64,000 nt of DNA from Morganella morganii (GCF_003996855.1 NZ_NRQY01000001.1:1288908-1352907), one strand, 5' to 3'. Positions 18,123 through 28,214 are shown, counted from the first letter of the stretch. A program made the numbers and translations. The notes: generated by a model from the letters alone, not told the origin.

Positions 18123-19124
18123 TTACGGGAAATCAATCCGCAAATAAGCCTGTGATGTTACCGGTCCTTCATCAGGCCTGACGCCTGTCACACTGGCCGG
18201 ATAAACCCGGATACGTGCATTCGCCCGTGTATTTCCGTCAAGATAAAAAGGAATAAAACTCGACAGACTGTTGGGTGTCAGTTCCTTATCACTGCTGTCA
18301 GTGACAATAAACCCGACATCACTGTTATCGGAAATCACAATATTTCCCGCAACGTTATTAGCCTGCAAACGCATATTCAGGTTTGTTCCTGAGGCAATAT
18401 TATCGCAGGTCACCGATAACGTGCTTTCCTTCGGATTGATATTCTGTGCTCTGGCTCCCGCCGTTTTAAATGCCCCGGTTGATATATTCCCGAAATCCAC
18501 AATAACGGTTTGTCCGGCATTAATGGAGCAAGTCTGCGGAACCGTAATATTCAGAGATAAATAAATATTCTGCACTACCTGGGGTGAAGCACAGTTATCC
18601 GGCTGGCAAAAACCGAACTGACCAATCAGGATATTTTTTGAATAGGTACCACTGACAATTTTCCGGTCAATACGGATCCGGCTCTGCCAATCACGAGCAA
18701 ATATAGTAATGTTCCCGCCATTATTATAATCTACCGGTGTACAGTTTCCGTTACCGTAAACCCGTTCATTAAAAGGCACATAGATTTTTCCAGTGCTTCC
18801 GATACAGGGAGAATCCCGCCCCAGTGCCACAGAAATATAATCATCAACCCGTTTGAATTGCCAGTTAGTTGCATGAGACTGCGGTGACGGAATTGTATCA
18901 CCATTAAATTTCGCCCATTGCATAAGATAACCATTATGTGTTGCCTTCATGTGGACATCAGGCGATGTTATTGTGTTACTGTTAATCTGTGCACCGGTAT
19001 CATTTTCATTTGATGCCAGATTTTGCTCTATCTTAAGATAGACATCATTACATCCTGAAGTACAGGTTACCGCATAGCTGTTTGCACAAAACAGAAGTAA
19101 ACCTGATAACATTATATTACGCAT
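18123..19124 (-). CDS. Fimbrial tip adhesin (operon 2)
   Basis: 333-residue secreted two-domain adhesin with a short signal peptide (LLLFCANSYA). The N-terminal domain is rich in paired Cys (TCTSGCND, CIGSTG, NGNCTPV, GFCQPDNCA), more so than its operon 1 paralogue. The C-terminal pilin domain has VPQQTCSINAGQ-like features, VIVDFGNIS and the end QAYLRIDFP. Intact frame, 28 bases after the broken usher. The receptor domains of the two adhesins look different, so they probably bind different ligands. Confidence 0.84.
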   Translation of the reverse strand: MRNIMLSGLLLFCANSYAVTCTSGCNDVYLKIEQNLASNENDTGAQINSNTITSPDVHMKATHNGYLMQWAKFNGDTIPSPQSHATNWQFKRVDDYISVALGRDSPCIGSTGKIYVPFNERVYGNGNCTPVDYNNGGNITIFARDWQSRIRIDRKIVSGTYSKNILIGQFGFCQPDNCASPQVVQNIYLSLNITVPQTCSINAGQTVIVDFGNISTGAFKTAGARAQNINPKESTLSVTCDNIASGTNLNMRLQANNVAGNIVISDNSDVGFIVTDSSDKELTPNSLSSFIPFYLDGNTRANARIRVYPASVTGVRPDEGPVTSQAYLRIDFP

Positions 19125-19152
19125 AATTAAAACTCACTTTATCAGATAAGTG

Positions 19153-21757
19153 TTATAAACAGCGGGCACTGATATTGCTGATCGGGGTGTTATTACCGGC
19201 TGTTAAATGATATTCAGCCGTGCATTGTGAATCTGCACTGTTTCCCCAGACAATATTCAGTTTCCCTTTTTCCGGCAGACCTGACATAAATGCAACCCCA
19301 TCTTCTCCGACAATATTTGCTTTACCGGTATTGTCATCGCTGACTATTGCCCCGAACGGCACCACTTTTCCGTTTTTCTGCAATAGCGTCACCATTGCTT
19401 TCAGGCCAATACGGGATTTGAAATTCGCTTTCACAATAGCGCCCTGAACCGGAACCACATAATCCAGTTCTGCATTATCCGGTAATGTGGTGATATCCAG
19501 TGCAACACGGTTATTCCGGTAAGCAGTTGCATTCGGGATAACGGCATAGCCCCGCCAGTCAGTGAAAACACCAGTTTCATTTTCAACGGATGTATCCTTA
19601 ACACCCGGCGCTTCAACTAATATATTGGTCTGGCCGAGCGGCTGACTTAATGTAATACCATTCTGATGTGCCAGAACACCGCCGCGGACAGTATAGGTCA
19701 CTTGCTGCCAATTTTTTCCGTAATTATAACCAGCCCCGGCCTCGCCATATCCGCCCTGGTAATTAACAGATGCACTTCCGGATGCACTTTCACCTTTATT
19801 CGCATATCCTTGCTGAACGTTATAATTAAGGTTATTGTCCTCAAGTAACGTACCTGAAATACCCAGCCGCTGAGAAACCTTATTATTATCGTCCCTTGTC
19901 AGCGTATAAGTAGAATAGATATTATTCCGTGAACCGGTAATATCCGCAGCATCCCCGCCGCCAAACCAGCGACTCAGCGGTATTGAAATATTAAAAGCAA
20001 TGCGTTTATCTTTATCCGATAATCCGACGGATTTATTTTGTGACCAGTTTAAACCATAGGTAATATCTTCCAGGTTACCGTTATAACCCAGCTGAAGTGA
20101 TTGATCTGTTTCACTGGTTCCCCAGTATGTCTGGTGACTACCGGTAATATAAACAGATCCGTAACCATCAAACTGTGGCTGATATTAATCTGATACTGTC
20201 CCTGTTTGGTATAATAGAGGTTATGATAGTCAATGATTTCAGCGTCTTTATATTCAGGACCATCCTGAGTCCTGATGTTATAGCCGCTCATCTGTTTATA
20301 ACTGGTTTCACTTAATGTGTAATACCCTTTGGTGGAATAGCGGTATCCCATCAGCTGAAAGTTTGTGCCCAGTTCATTCAGCGACTTGGCATATAAAAAC
20401 CGGATAGATTGTCCCTGTTTATGCTCACCATTAGGTAAACGGCTGTTTGCCTGTGTAATATCCGCTGAGATTGCCCCCCATACACCGAGGTTTTTCCCGG
20501 CACCGGCAGAGAACGCACGGTAATTATCCGATAACTGTGTCCCGCCATATACCGTCACACCTTCTGAAAAACCGTGGCTGATAGTTCCCTGCCAGAAATC
20601 CGGACTATTTTGCATAGATGAGCCGGAACGGAATTCCCCGGCAGTTAATTCATATTTTGTCCGGCCTTCACGCTGTAACATCGGTACAGCAGAATACGGC
20701 ACCGTAAACTGATTAATCGTGCCATTATTTTCTTTCACCGTGACATCTAAATTACCGCTGCTGGATGTTGCATACAGATCTTTGATTTCAAATGCGCCGG
20801 GGGAAACATAGGACTGGTAAATAACATAGCCATTCTGACGAATAGTGACCTGTGCATTACTGTTGGCAACCCCTCTTACTGTCGGAGCAAAACCACGCAT
20901 ACTGTCCGGCAGCATATTATCATCAGACGCCAGTTTTACCCCTCTGAAACCCACACTGTCGAAGATATCATTTTCAGTAAAACTATCACCAATGGTCATC
21001 TGACTTTTCAGCGGAATGATCGCCTTTTATACATAAGTACGAATATTATTCCACTGACTGTTATCTGTACGACGGTCGGACGTATAATTCCAGGTACTGG
21101 CGTTTCTCAGTTGCCACGAACCGAGGTTAATGCCGCTGCCCAGATTTAAAAAATAGTTGTTATATCTTGCATCATTTTTAGTATTTTTACTGTGACTGCC
21201 GGTAAAACCATAATTCAGTAACAGGGCATTAATGCCATCCTGCCATTCTGATGGCGGAATATAACCCCGGATATTATTGATAAATGCAGCCTGCGGAATA
21301 TCCACATGCAATTTCTGATCTTCGAAATCAAAGCGGGTCTGCGATTTATCGTATGTTGCCCGGAAATCCACACAGCTGTCATTCAGTAATACGGCTTTAC
21401 TGATGTCAATATTATATTTTCAAACCAGTCTGTGGTTAAGCAGGGTATTAAACCTGAATCATCCTTATCCGATTTTATTTTACCGTCCTTTTCATTACTG
21501 ACAAATAAAACATCCTGTGTTGCCACATACTCACCGTTAAGAAATACCTCAACCCGGTATTCACCCGCTGCTTGTCCCAGGCCTTTATCAAACCGGCTCA
21601 GATCGGCAACTTCATTACCGTTATCTGACAGAAATGCAGGGTTAAAAAATTCATCTGCATAACCGTTCTTAATAATGACCATGTTGCCTGTTATCATTGC
21701 ACATGAAAGCATTAACATTATCTTGTTAAATTTAAAGCATGGCAATTCTTTCTGCAT
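19153..21757 (-). pseudogene. Fimbrial usher with two frameshifts and a nonsense codon (operon 2)
   Basis: FimD-type usher broken in three places. At about 21400-21412 the frame shifts after CLTTDWFE (restored by one extra A). At 21027-21029 an in-frame TAA follows NNIRTYV, where the operon 1 usher has NYVQ, so CAA-to-TAA is the likely change. At about 20173-20177 a T is missing in SHS(F)DGYG. With two bases restored, about 868 codons result, matching the 862-residue paralogue. Plug (GFAPTVRGVANSNAQ) and C-terminal Cys (SQCTAEYHL, ARCL) are still readable. As written, no functional usher is made and operon 2 should not export fimbriae by itself. Confidence 0.88.
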
Positions 21758-21791
21758 AAAATGCGCTCCGTATAAAATAAGATAATAATGG

Positions 21792-22493
21792 TTAATTTGA
21801 ATTAACGCTGATTACCGGTGTATTGGCACCATAGTCATTAATGGTCTGATACGATATTTTTCCCGCAACAGGTTTTGTTGTATTAATTATTTTTTCGGCG
21901 AATGGTGCGATCATAAAACCATCTATTTTTTGATCAGCAACTGTCATATTTATCACAGTCAGGTAATAAGGTGACGGGTTAGTAACATTTAATCCTCCGC
22001 TGACCTTATTAAATTTAAGCATTTTATACGCATCACCCACCTTTACCGGCAAACCTTCCGGACGGACAAACATCTTAATTCTCGCCAGAACAGCAATTTG
22101 CAGTACGTTTTTATCAGCTATCTGTTCGCGTTCAACCGACGGGATTGCTTTACTGTTCAGCCAGAATAAACTCTCTCTGTCTTTGGGTAAATTTGCACCT
22201 GTATTAATGATCTTTATTGTATTCTCACTTTTTGGCTTACTGACAAACAAAGGAGGGGTAACCGTAAATAACTTTGTTTTTTTATCAGAGGCATCATCTA
22301 TCCAGGACTGAATCAAAAAACGATTCTTTTCATCAGTATTCGTTACCGCCAGAGAGACCTGTTTTTCCTCCATAGGATAAATAATACGGGTTGCACCTAA
22401 AGCAATCCCGCCGGCTGAAGCCATAGCCGGAAAAAGTAATACGACGATGAAAGAAAATATTATTTTTCTCATTTTAAATTTTGACTTATACAT
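21792..22493 (-). CDS. Periplasmic fimbrial chaperone (operon 2)
   Basis: 233-residue PapD/FimC-type chaperone with signal peptide (FPAMASA). It has GGIALGATRIIYP, the conserved PPLFVSKP and DRESLFWLNSKAIP segments, and a YQTINDYG C-terminal motif shared with the operon 1 chaperone. The frame is intact. With the usher of the same operon broken, it could in principle serve operon 1 instead. Confidence 0.9.
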   Translation of the reverse strand: MYKSKFKMRKIIFSFIVVLLFPAMASAGGIALGATRIIYPMEEKQVSLAVTNTDEKNRFLIQSWIDDASDKKTKLFTVTPPLFVSKPKSENTIKIINTGANLPKDRESLFWLNSKAIPSVEREQIADKNVLQIAVLARIKMFVRPEGLPVKVGDAYKMLKFNKVSGGLNVTNPSPYYLTVINMTVADQKIDGFMIAPFAEKIINTTKPVAGKISYQTINDYGANTPVISVNSN

Positions 22494-22524
22494 TACTTAA
22501 ATCCCCGCAGAGAGTATTTAATTA

Positions 22525-23068
22525 TTATTTATATGTTAAATTAAACCATATTGACGCATTTGCTTTTCCGCCTGTCACCTGCATATCCGTTGCTCTGTAT
22601 CTGGCGTTAAAATTCAATATGTTTTCACCTTCATGAAAGTCAATCCATTTTGATGGTATATTATCGGGAATAACAATATCTCCGTCGCTATCGAGAATGG
22701 CAATACCTACACCTTTTGCCGTTTCGTCGCTATCCTCAAGCTTAATTATCTGCGGATCTTTCTCATTAATATAGCCAAAGACAGAAAGCCCTACTTTATT
22801 ACTTACCGCAGTACTGCAATTCGTTATTACTATTTTGAACGGAATATTACCTGAATAACTTCCGGTTCCTTTAAACTGATTAGTTCTGAATTCCCCCCAT
22901 ATCAATAACATCGTTTTCACTGTTTGTTGAAAGGGCACACCCGGCCTCCACCAGTCCTCCTCTTAAATGCACCATTCCCCCGTCAATAATGGTATGCGTG
23001 TTATTTCCGGCATAGGTGCCGGCAGAAAAACCGCACAACAAAAATACCGTGCTGATTAATTTATGCAT
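22525..23068 (-). pseudogene. FimI-like minor fimbrial subunit, frameshifted (operon 2)
   Basis: The first 60 codons give a signal peptide and pilin start (GGMVHLRGGLVEAGCALS, VIDMG). In a run of six G (C on the plus strand, about 22893-22898) the frame shifts; the pilin continues (FRTNQFKGTGS, VITNCSTAV, and ends NASIWFNLTYK). Removing one G gives 180 residues, a normal pilin. Its place between major subunit and chaperone genes matches fimI. Operon 1 has no equivalent gene. Confidence 0.8.
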
Positions 23069-23090
23069 TTATTTTACTCCAATCGGCAAA

Positions 23091-23116
23091 CAGTGACCCG
23101 GTCACCCGGGCCACTG
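23091..23116 (-). terminator. Hairpin between fimbrin genes of operon 2
   Basis: CAGTGACCCGG (23091-23101) pairs with CCGGGCCACTG (23106-23116) with one mismatch. It lies just after the major fimbrin stop, the position of the attenuating hairpin in operon 1. Confidence 0.5.
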
Positions 23117-23155
23117 ATAACGCGCTAACGGGTTCGGTAATAAAAGGCGATTTTA

Positions 23156-23713
23156 TTAATACTGCATTGTGAAGGTAGCATCCGCATCCGCGCCACCCGG
23201 TGTTACCGAGGCTTGCGTTGAAACATAATTTGCCGAAAAATTCAGGACGTTGACACCCTCAACTAAATTTTGGGCCGTTGAGAAAGCAGAACCGTCCGGT
23301 TTCAGCACTTTCCCCAGATGGTCAGCGATCTGAATACCGACACCTTTGGCTGCACCGGCTGCACCGCCACCGATATTGCTGGTTGAAAGTGCAGTCGGAT
23401 CATCCGGAGAGGTTAACCCGGAAAATGAAACAGATGCCTTGGTTGATACACTGGTATCACAATCTTCTAATTTAATAGAAAACGGCACATTACCGGATTT
23501 TTTCCCTTTGGCATCAAAAAATGCAGTGCGGTACTGCCCCATATTGACCGTCTGACCGGTAGAGTCAGCACTGACAGCACATGCAGCATTCACAATTCGT
23601 CCTGTAAAGTGAACAGTACCGCCTGTAACGGTTGTTGCTGCCATGCTTAACTGACTTGCCGATAACACTGCGAGAGCAACCACAGACATAACTAAACGTT
23701 GTTTATTCAACAT
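23156..23713 (-). CDS. Major type 1-like fimbrial subunit (operon 2)
   Basis: 185-residue FimA-type pilin. Signal peptide ends near SMA. The mature protein has GGTVHFTGRIVNAACAVS, QTVNMGQYRTAFF, KLEDCDTSV and ends ADATFTMQY. It is clearly paralogous to 11047-11595 in sequence and position. Its frame is intact, so the pilin could still be made even though the operon's own usher is broken. Confidence 0.93.
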   Translation of the reverse strand: MLNKQRLVMSVVALAVLSASQLSMAATTVTGGTVHFTGRIVNAACAVSADSTGQTVNMGQYRTAFFDAKGKKSGNVPFSIKLEDCDTSVSTKASVSFSGLTSPDDPTALSTSNIGGGAAGAAKGVGIQIADHLGKVLKPDGSAFSTAQNLVEGVNVLNFSANYVSTQASVTPGGADADATFTMQY

Positions 23714-23816
23714 ACGCTTTATTCCTCATTGTTAATTTTATTTGATATTAAGTATTATTACTTACAACAGACAGGTGACTTTCCCTGTAGAAAATCATTT
23801 ACTCCATATTTTGATA

Positions 23817-24138
23817 TTACTGGTTACCCTCCTTTGTTTTTAATCTTTGATATTGACTCATATTTAAATCAGAGTAGAACAATCCCTGTTCATTAAATAT
23901 CCTGACCACCTCTTCCGAGGTCATTTTTAAGGAAGAAAAAAACCGAAAAAGGATAACAATGTTGAAATTAGTTAATCCGTTCTCATAACGTGATATTTGT
24001 TGCTGACTGATATTAAGCATTCCGGATAATTCCTGACCACTTATGCCCAGTTCTTTTCTCCTCAGGCGTAATAAAGCACCTAAATATCTATTGGCGACAT
24101 ATTCGACAAAAAAATCGCACAGTGTCTAGTGATTGCAT
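23817..24138 (-). pseudogene. XRE-family (MrpJ-like) regulator, frameshifted (operon 2)
   Basis: A frame opening at ATG 24138 (AAGG upstream) reads MQSLDTVRFF and then shifts at the seven-base A run 24108-24114. One base fewer joins it to VEYVANRYLGALLRLRRKE and the HTH LNISQQQISRYENGLTN, ending at 23817 (106 residues). It is the counterpart of the regulator at 10664, first in its operon. As written, only a late internal start (ATG 24020) could give a truncated product lacking half of the HTH. Confidence 0.7.
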
Positions 24139-25073
24139 AAAAATACCTTATGCTTTACATAAAATAAATTATATAAATAATAATTTTAGTAAATGCGGTG
24201 ATGCATTTATTTATTTCTTGCGACCAATAATACTGAGATTCAAACACTTTAATCCAATAGTTATTTACGCCTTTAGTGTTCACTAATGATAGGTTTTGCC
24301 TATTAATTTGCATTAATCCAATAACTGATAATTATTTAAAGTCAAAAGAGATATAATTACTCATTACATATCATATAGCTAAAAAACACACACACGGGAC
24401 AATCAGAAATATTTAGTTACACATGTTGATTTTATAAAAATTAGCCATAACAGATTTTACATCTTAGAATGCAGTGATTAACGACAAATTACTTCAATAT
24501 TGTTTCATCATGATTTAAAATAGACAAATAAAACTACGTAGTAACCTATATGCAACACAAAATATTCTTTACATTAATTTCTTTAAATCAATTTATCCAT
24601 AATATGTGATTATATCCTATATTGTTGTTATTTTACTCAGCTCGAATTAGATATTGAGTAAATATATCTCCCTGCTGTTAAATAAAATCAACATTTGGTT
24701 AAGAATAAATCTCATGAAACAATGACACATTCTGCTTTGCAGCATTTAACTGCATTCCATTAACTAATTAATATGCTTTACCTTATTTCAAAGATAAATA
24801 ATTTTGATAAAATATAAAATTCATCTGCATTGATAATGCTCTGTCTGTTTATTCCATCTGTACCGACACCGGTGCAGGGATGAAGAAACTAATAATCAAA
24901 TACCCATGTGATTACAAAGGGTAATTGGTGTGCATCATATCTCATCAGAGTTTCCTTGGTGCCGGCCAATAATTTGTGCTTTTTTTTAAAGTTGCATATA
25001 AAATACTTTTTAAACTTTGAAAAATATTTTAGAATCATATCTTAATCATCTGTTTAATTTCAGGAGAGCACAG
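24139..25073. other. AT-rich non-coding region between fimbrial operon 2 and yeaR
   Basis: About 930 bases with no gene I can support. It should hold the operon 2 promoter and, at its right end, the yeaR promoter with the NsrR-like palindrome at 24989-25011. I found no copy of the 14-bp inverted repeat seen upstream of operon 1. Confidence 0.55.
24989..25011. promoter_or_regulatory. Probable NsrR operator upstream of yeaR
   Basis: AAGTTGCATAT and AAATACTTTTT, one base apart, fit the two 11-base halves of the enterobacterial NsrR palindrome (AAGATGCATTT and AAATGCATCTT) at 9 and 8 of 11 positions. E. coli yeaR-yoaG is NsrR-repressed and nitrate-induced, so the location is as expected. Confidence 0.6.
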
Positions 25074-25406
25074 ATGGATCGCATCATTATTCCGACAAAC
25101 TACATCCATGTCCGGAGCACCCCGCTCTGGACCAGAGAAACAGCACCGAAATCTATCTGGCAAAGGCATCTCGATAAAGGGACACGCCAGGGCGTTTATC
25201 CTAAACTGTCTGTTATGCAGGGCTCGGTTATTTACTATTCCTATGCAGATGAAACCAGCCCTGAGCCAACAGACACTCTGGTGATAGAAGCCGGACAGTT
25301 CGGTGTTTTTCCGCCGGAAACCTGGCACCGGATAGAAGCGGTTACTGACGATACTGTGTTTAATGTTGATTTTTATGTCGCCCCAGAGATTCTGACCGAG
25401 GAGTAA
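25074..25406 (+). CDS. yeaR: YeaR family protein (DUF1971)
   Basis: 110-residue cupin-like DUF1971 protein, related to E. coli YeaR and the C-terminal domain of some TehB proteins. Visible core: STPLWTRETAP, HLDKGTRQGVYPKLSVMQG, and FPPETWHRIEAV with a conserved His. The start at 25074 has AGGAG upstream. In E. coli yeaR-yoaG responds to nitrate and nitric oxide through NarL and NsrR; the operator upstream and the yoaG-like gene downstream support the same here. The biochemical role of the family is unknown. Confidence 0.85.
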   Translation: MDRIIIPTNYIHVRSTPLWTRETAPKSIWQRHLDKGTRQGVYPKLSVMQGSVIYYSYADETSPEPTDTLVIEAGQFGVFPPETWHRIEAVTDDTVFNVDFYVAPEILTEE

Positions 25407-25413
25407 CACAATC

Positions 25414-25755
25414 ATGAACGACGAAAACAAAGGCTTTTTATTAGCGTTGATCAATGAAAGTAACCGTCTGACCGCGGAGAAACTCTTTCTTAATCCGAAA
25501 AAATTATATATTCCTGAGATTGCAGCAGAAGAAATTGCGTTGCTGGTCAGCGAATTAGACGGTAAAGAAAAGATTAATGATGCAGCACTGATGGTCACCA
25601 TGACCAATAAAAATAATGGTGTTTCAGTGGATAAAGACGTGGATTCCGTCGCTGAGTTAGCCGATGCGGAAAATGCAGCGCAAATCGTCAAAGATCTGAT
25701 TAATATTATTCGTGGTTATGATATGGATGAAGAAACCAATATCTGCGGATGGTAA
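25414..25755 (+). CDS. yoaG: YoaG-like protein with N-terminal extension
   Basis: 113-residue protein. Residues from about 61 on (TMTNKNNGVSVD, then AAQIVKDLINIIRGYD and the final CGW) match E. coli YoaG, a 60-residue dimeric protein. The first 55 residues are extra and contain IPEIAAEEIALLVSELDG, which resembles YoaG's own PEVAAEVIKDLV helix, so the protein may be a fused or duplicated YoaG fold. It starts seven bases after yeaR and is certainly co-transcribed. A role in nitrate/NO response follows only from the operon. Confidence 0.78.
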   Translation: MNDENKGFLLALINESNRLTAEKLFLNPKKLYIPEIAAEEIALLVSELDGKEKINDAALMVTMTNKNNGVSVDKDVDSVAELADAENAAQIVKDLINIIRGYDMDEETNICGW

Positions 25756-25773
25756 CCGTTCTGTCTGTTCCGT

Positions 25774-25796
25774 GAGGGGAAAAACGGCTTCCCCTC
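25774..25796 (+). terminator. Hairpin after yoaG
   Basis: GAGGGGAA (25774-25781) and TTCCCCTC (25789-25796) form a perfect 8-bp stem between convergent yoaG and GNAT genes. No long T-run. Confidence 0.5.
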
Positions 25797-25808
25797 CGGA
25801 ATCATGTA

Positions 25809-26090
25809 TTACCCGGCTTGGCGGATGTCGTCATACTCTCTGGTTTTATCAAACACACTTTTGGCAAACGGACAGAGAGGAATAATTTTCCGGTTTTCAC
25901 GACGCATTTTCTCAACCACCGCCGCAACCAGTTTATTACCGACTTTCTGCCCGCGCAGACTGTCATCTACCATAGTATGGTCAATAATTGCCAGATTATC
26001 CCCTGTATACACAAAGGTGATTTCCGCTATCCGGTTTTTGCCGTCCTCAGAAAGAATATAAAAACGGGTTTCATCTTCACGAATATCCAT
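25809..26090 (-). CDS. Short GNAT (NATD1/YidJ-like) acetyltransferase
   Basis: 93-residue minimal GNAT fold. The acetyl-CoA site is [17 protein letters not shown], preceded by IIDHTMV and followed by [14 protein letters not shown], the pattern of the GCN5-related NATD1 family. The ATG at 26090 has GGAGGAGA upstream; an in-frame GTG three bases earlier is less likely. Substrate unknown. It converges on yoaG. Confidence 0.82.
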   Translation of the reverse strand: MDIREDETRFYILSEDGKNRIAEITFVYTGDNLAIIDHTMVDDSLRGQKVGNKLVAAVVEKMRRENRKIIPLCPFAKSVFDKTREYDDIRQAG

Positions 26091-26107
26091 CACTTATCTC
26101 CTCCGGC

Positions 26108-27040
26108 TTAAAATAATACTATATGCAAAATCGTACGGATAAGAATACCGAACAATGCAGCCGGGATCACATAACGGAATAAGCGGACAAACCGCGAACT
26201 GATACCGAGGAAAATCCCGATACCCGGTAAATCAAATGTCTGGATAAGTAATCCGGCAGAGGCGTTAATCTGATTGGCGGTTACTGCTCCCTGCTGTACC
26301 AGGTCAGAAATCACCCCGAAATACGCTGTTCCCCCGGCCACACATTTCACCAGGGCAGGCAGGACAAAGCTGTCCGGAATATGCAGAATATTGAGCACCG
26401 GCATCAGGATATGATGCAGCCATTCAATAACTCCGGCCGCCTGCATTAATCCGACAATGGATAATGACAGGATCAGCATCGGAATGGCGCCAAGTGCCAG
26501 ACGGATAGCATCCGCTCCCGCGCTGTTGATAACTGCCAGAATCCCCTGATTATTCTGCTCCGCATCCGGCAGCGGTTCTGAACCGGCAGTCTCTGCCGCC
26601 GATAAACGCCGGCCGGTGACATACCAGGTAAAGGCTGCCGCACACAATCCTCCGGCGATCGAAATTATAATGGCAGCCGTCCAGTGCAGACCGAACGGCA
26701 TCAGCGGATAAAATACATTTCCCTGCCCCATGGCAAAACACATCGCCAGCGTTGCGGCCATATGGCGATCAGACACCCCCCGCTTATCCATAATCGCGAG
26801 TGTCGCCAGCGGCGCGGCAAAGCTGACAAAATTTATCTGGATAAGTGCGAATGCACTCATCCCGGTTAAGCCGAAGGGTTTAAGCAACGGAGCCAGCCAG
26901 CGGACAATCACATCCAGTACGCCCCTGACAGAGAGATATTTCATTATGATCAGCATGACGACCATAATCGGTAATAAGGTATAAAGCGCGACATCAACGG
27001 ATGCTTTACCCGCTGAAATGATAATACTGATAACATCCAT
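26108..27040 (-). CDS. Gate-domain (nucleoside recognition) membrane protein
   Basis: 310-residue inner-membrane protein with about eight hydrophobic segments arranged as two gate domains split by a short charged loop (GSEPLPDAEQNN at about 157). Such Gate proteins (YjiH/SpmA-like) are related to the core of NupC-type nucleoside transporters; some act as transporters of unknown substrates. It has conserved polar helices with QINFVSFAAP and CVAGGTAYFG. It stands alone between a GNAT gene and yqgA. Confidence 0.78.
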   Translation of the reverse strand: MDVISIIISAGKASVDVALYTLLPIMVVMLIIMKYLSVRGVLDVIVRWLAPLLKPFGLTGMSAFALIQINFVSFAAPLATLAIMDKRGVSDRHMAATLAMCFAMGQGNVFYPLMPFGLHWTAAIIISIAGGLCAAAFTWYVTGRRLSAAETAGSEPLPDAEQNNQGILAVINSAGADAIRLALGAIPMLILSLSIVGLMQAAGVIEWLHHILMPVLNILHIPDSFVLPALVKCVAGGTAYFGVISDLVQQGAVTANQINASAGLLIQTFDLPGIGIFLGISSRFVRLFRYVIPAALFGILIRTILHIVLF

Positions 27041-27273
27041 GAAATGAATACAGAAAATATCGGAATAGGTTTTCCGGATTATAACCCTGTAATTTCAGAA
27101 GTAATTCAATTTTTTAAAGCTGCTTAAATAAAGCAGATAAATATCTCCAATCCTGTATTTTCGGATGTTTTGCTCAATCAGATGTTAACCGGCGGGATCA
27201 ATGACCAAAAAATACCCCCGCATGACAGCCCGCCGTTGCCTGTTATTTCTATCCGGCTGATTTATCTCATCAT

Positions 27274-27969
27274 TCAGAAATATGACCAGAACAGCGACAA
27301 TGGCATCACCAGTACCAGAGCCGGAAGCAGGTTAATCACCGCAAACAGTTTAATACCGCAGATCCGAAACCCGGTCGCGATTAATAATACCCCGCCCGCC
27401 GCAGTGAAATCCGCCATCATAGCCGGTGTGGTAAACGGCATTAATAATGCGCCGCTGCCCGCCAGCATAAGCTGAATAATCAGCATCGGTGCAGCAATAA
27501 CCGATACCGCAATGCCTAACGAACAGGCAAATATCATCGCAGTAAAAAAATCCATAAAGGCTTTAGTCAGCAGAACAATCGGGTCACCGGTCATTCCTTC
27601 ATGCATCGCCCCGAAAATCCCGGTACCGCTGACACAGAACAAAAAAATCAGCACCACATAGTTTTCAATAAAACTTTCCTGTGCTCCACCCCGCGCCGGA
27701 AGCCACATTTTTACTTTACCGGCGACGGTATTGATTTTATTTTCCAGACAGCACAGTTCACCAATAACTGCCCCGAGCAGCACTGACAACACCATCACCG
27801 GCATATTGGCACATTTGATAATCAATAAAACTCCGATCCCGAGTGATGCCAGCCCGAATACCGACGGCATGGATGTCCGGATACGTTCCGGCAGACGATG
27901 GCTTAACCCTGCTCCGGCAATTCCGCCGATCAGTACGGCGGCGGCATTAATAAAAGGTCCGGTAACCAA
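27274..27969 (-). CDS. yqgA: YqgA (DUF554) membrane protein
   Basis: 231-residue inner-membrane protein with about seven hydrophobic helices, closely resembling E. coli YqgA: VTGPFINAAAVLIGG, GLASLGIGVLLI, SGTGIFGAMHEGMTGDP and FFTAMIFACSLGIAVSV. The start appears to be TTG at 27967-27969, seven bases after AGGAG. Function unknown in E. coli. There is no operon partner. Confidence 0.9.
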   Translation of the reverse strand: MVTGPFINAAAVLIGGIAGAGLSHRLPERIRTSMPSVFGLASLGIGVLLIIKCANMPVMVLSVLLGAVIGELCCLENKINTVAGKVKMWLPARGGAQESFIENYVVLIFLFCVSGTGIFGAMHEGMTGDPIVLLTKAFMDFFTAMIFACSLGIAVSVIAAPMLIIQLMLAGSGALLMPFTTPAMMADFTAAGGVLLIATGFRICGIKLFAVINLLPALVLVMPLSLFWSYF

Positions 27970-28214
27970 AACTGACTCCTGATGTTTTTATTTGAATCTC
28001 ATTATTATACGGAACCGGTACAATACTGTACGTGTGCCTGCCGGCAAAACAGGTACAGACTGCCATCCATTATAAGTGAATTATGGTTAAATAGCTCACA
28101 GCGTTTTGACGTCTACTTTGCTGACAATGCTGATCTGAACGGACTTGATACTCTGGTGACTGAACAAAAAAATTACTTTACCTGTTTTAACAGCTAAGTT
28201 TTATTAATATCAGA
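27970..28214. other. Intergenic region between yqgA and hcaT
   Basis: An open plus-strand frame (27982-28197) ends in a protein-like stretch (RFDVYFADNADLNGLDTL) but has no ribosome site or family match. I treat it as non-coding or a gene remnant. Confidence 0.35.

Noticed and set aside
27982..28197. 71-residue plus-strand protein between yqgA and hcaT
   Set aside because: No ribosome site, no family match, uneven composition; left as an intergenic remark.
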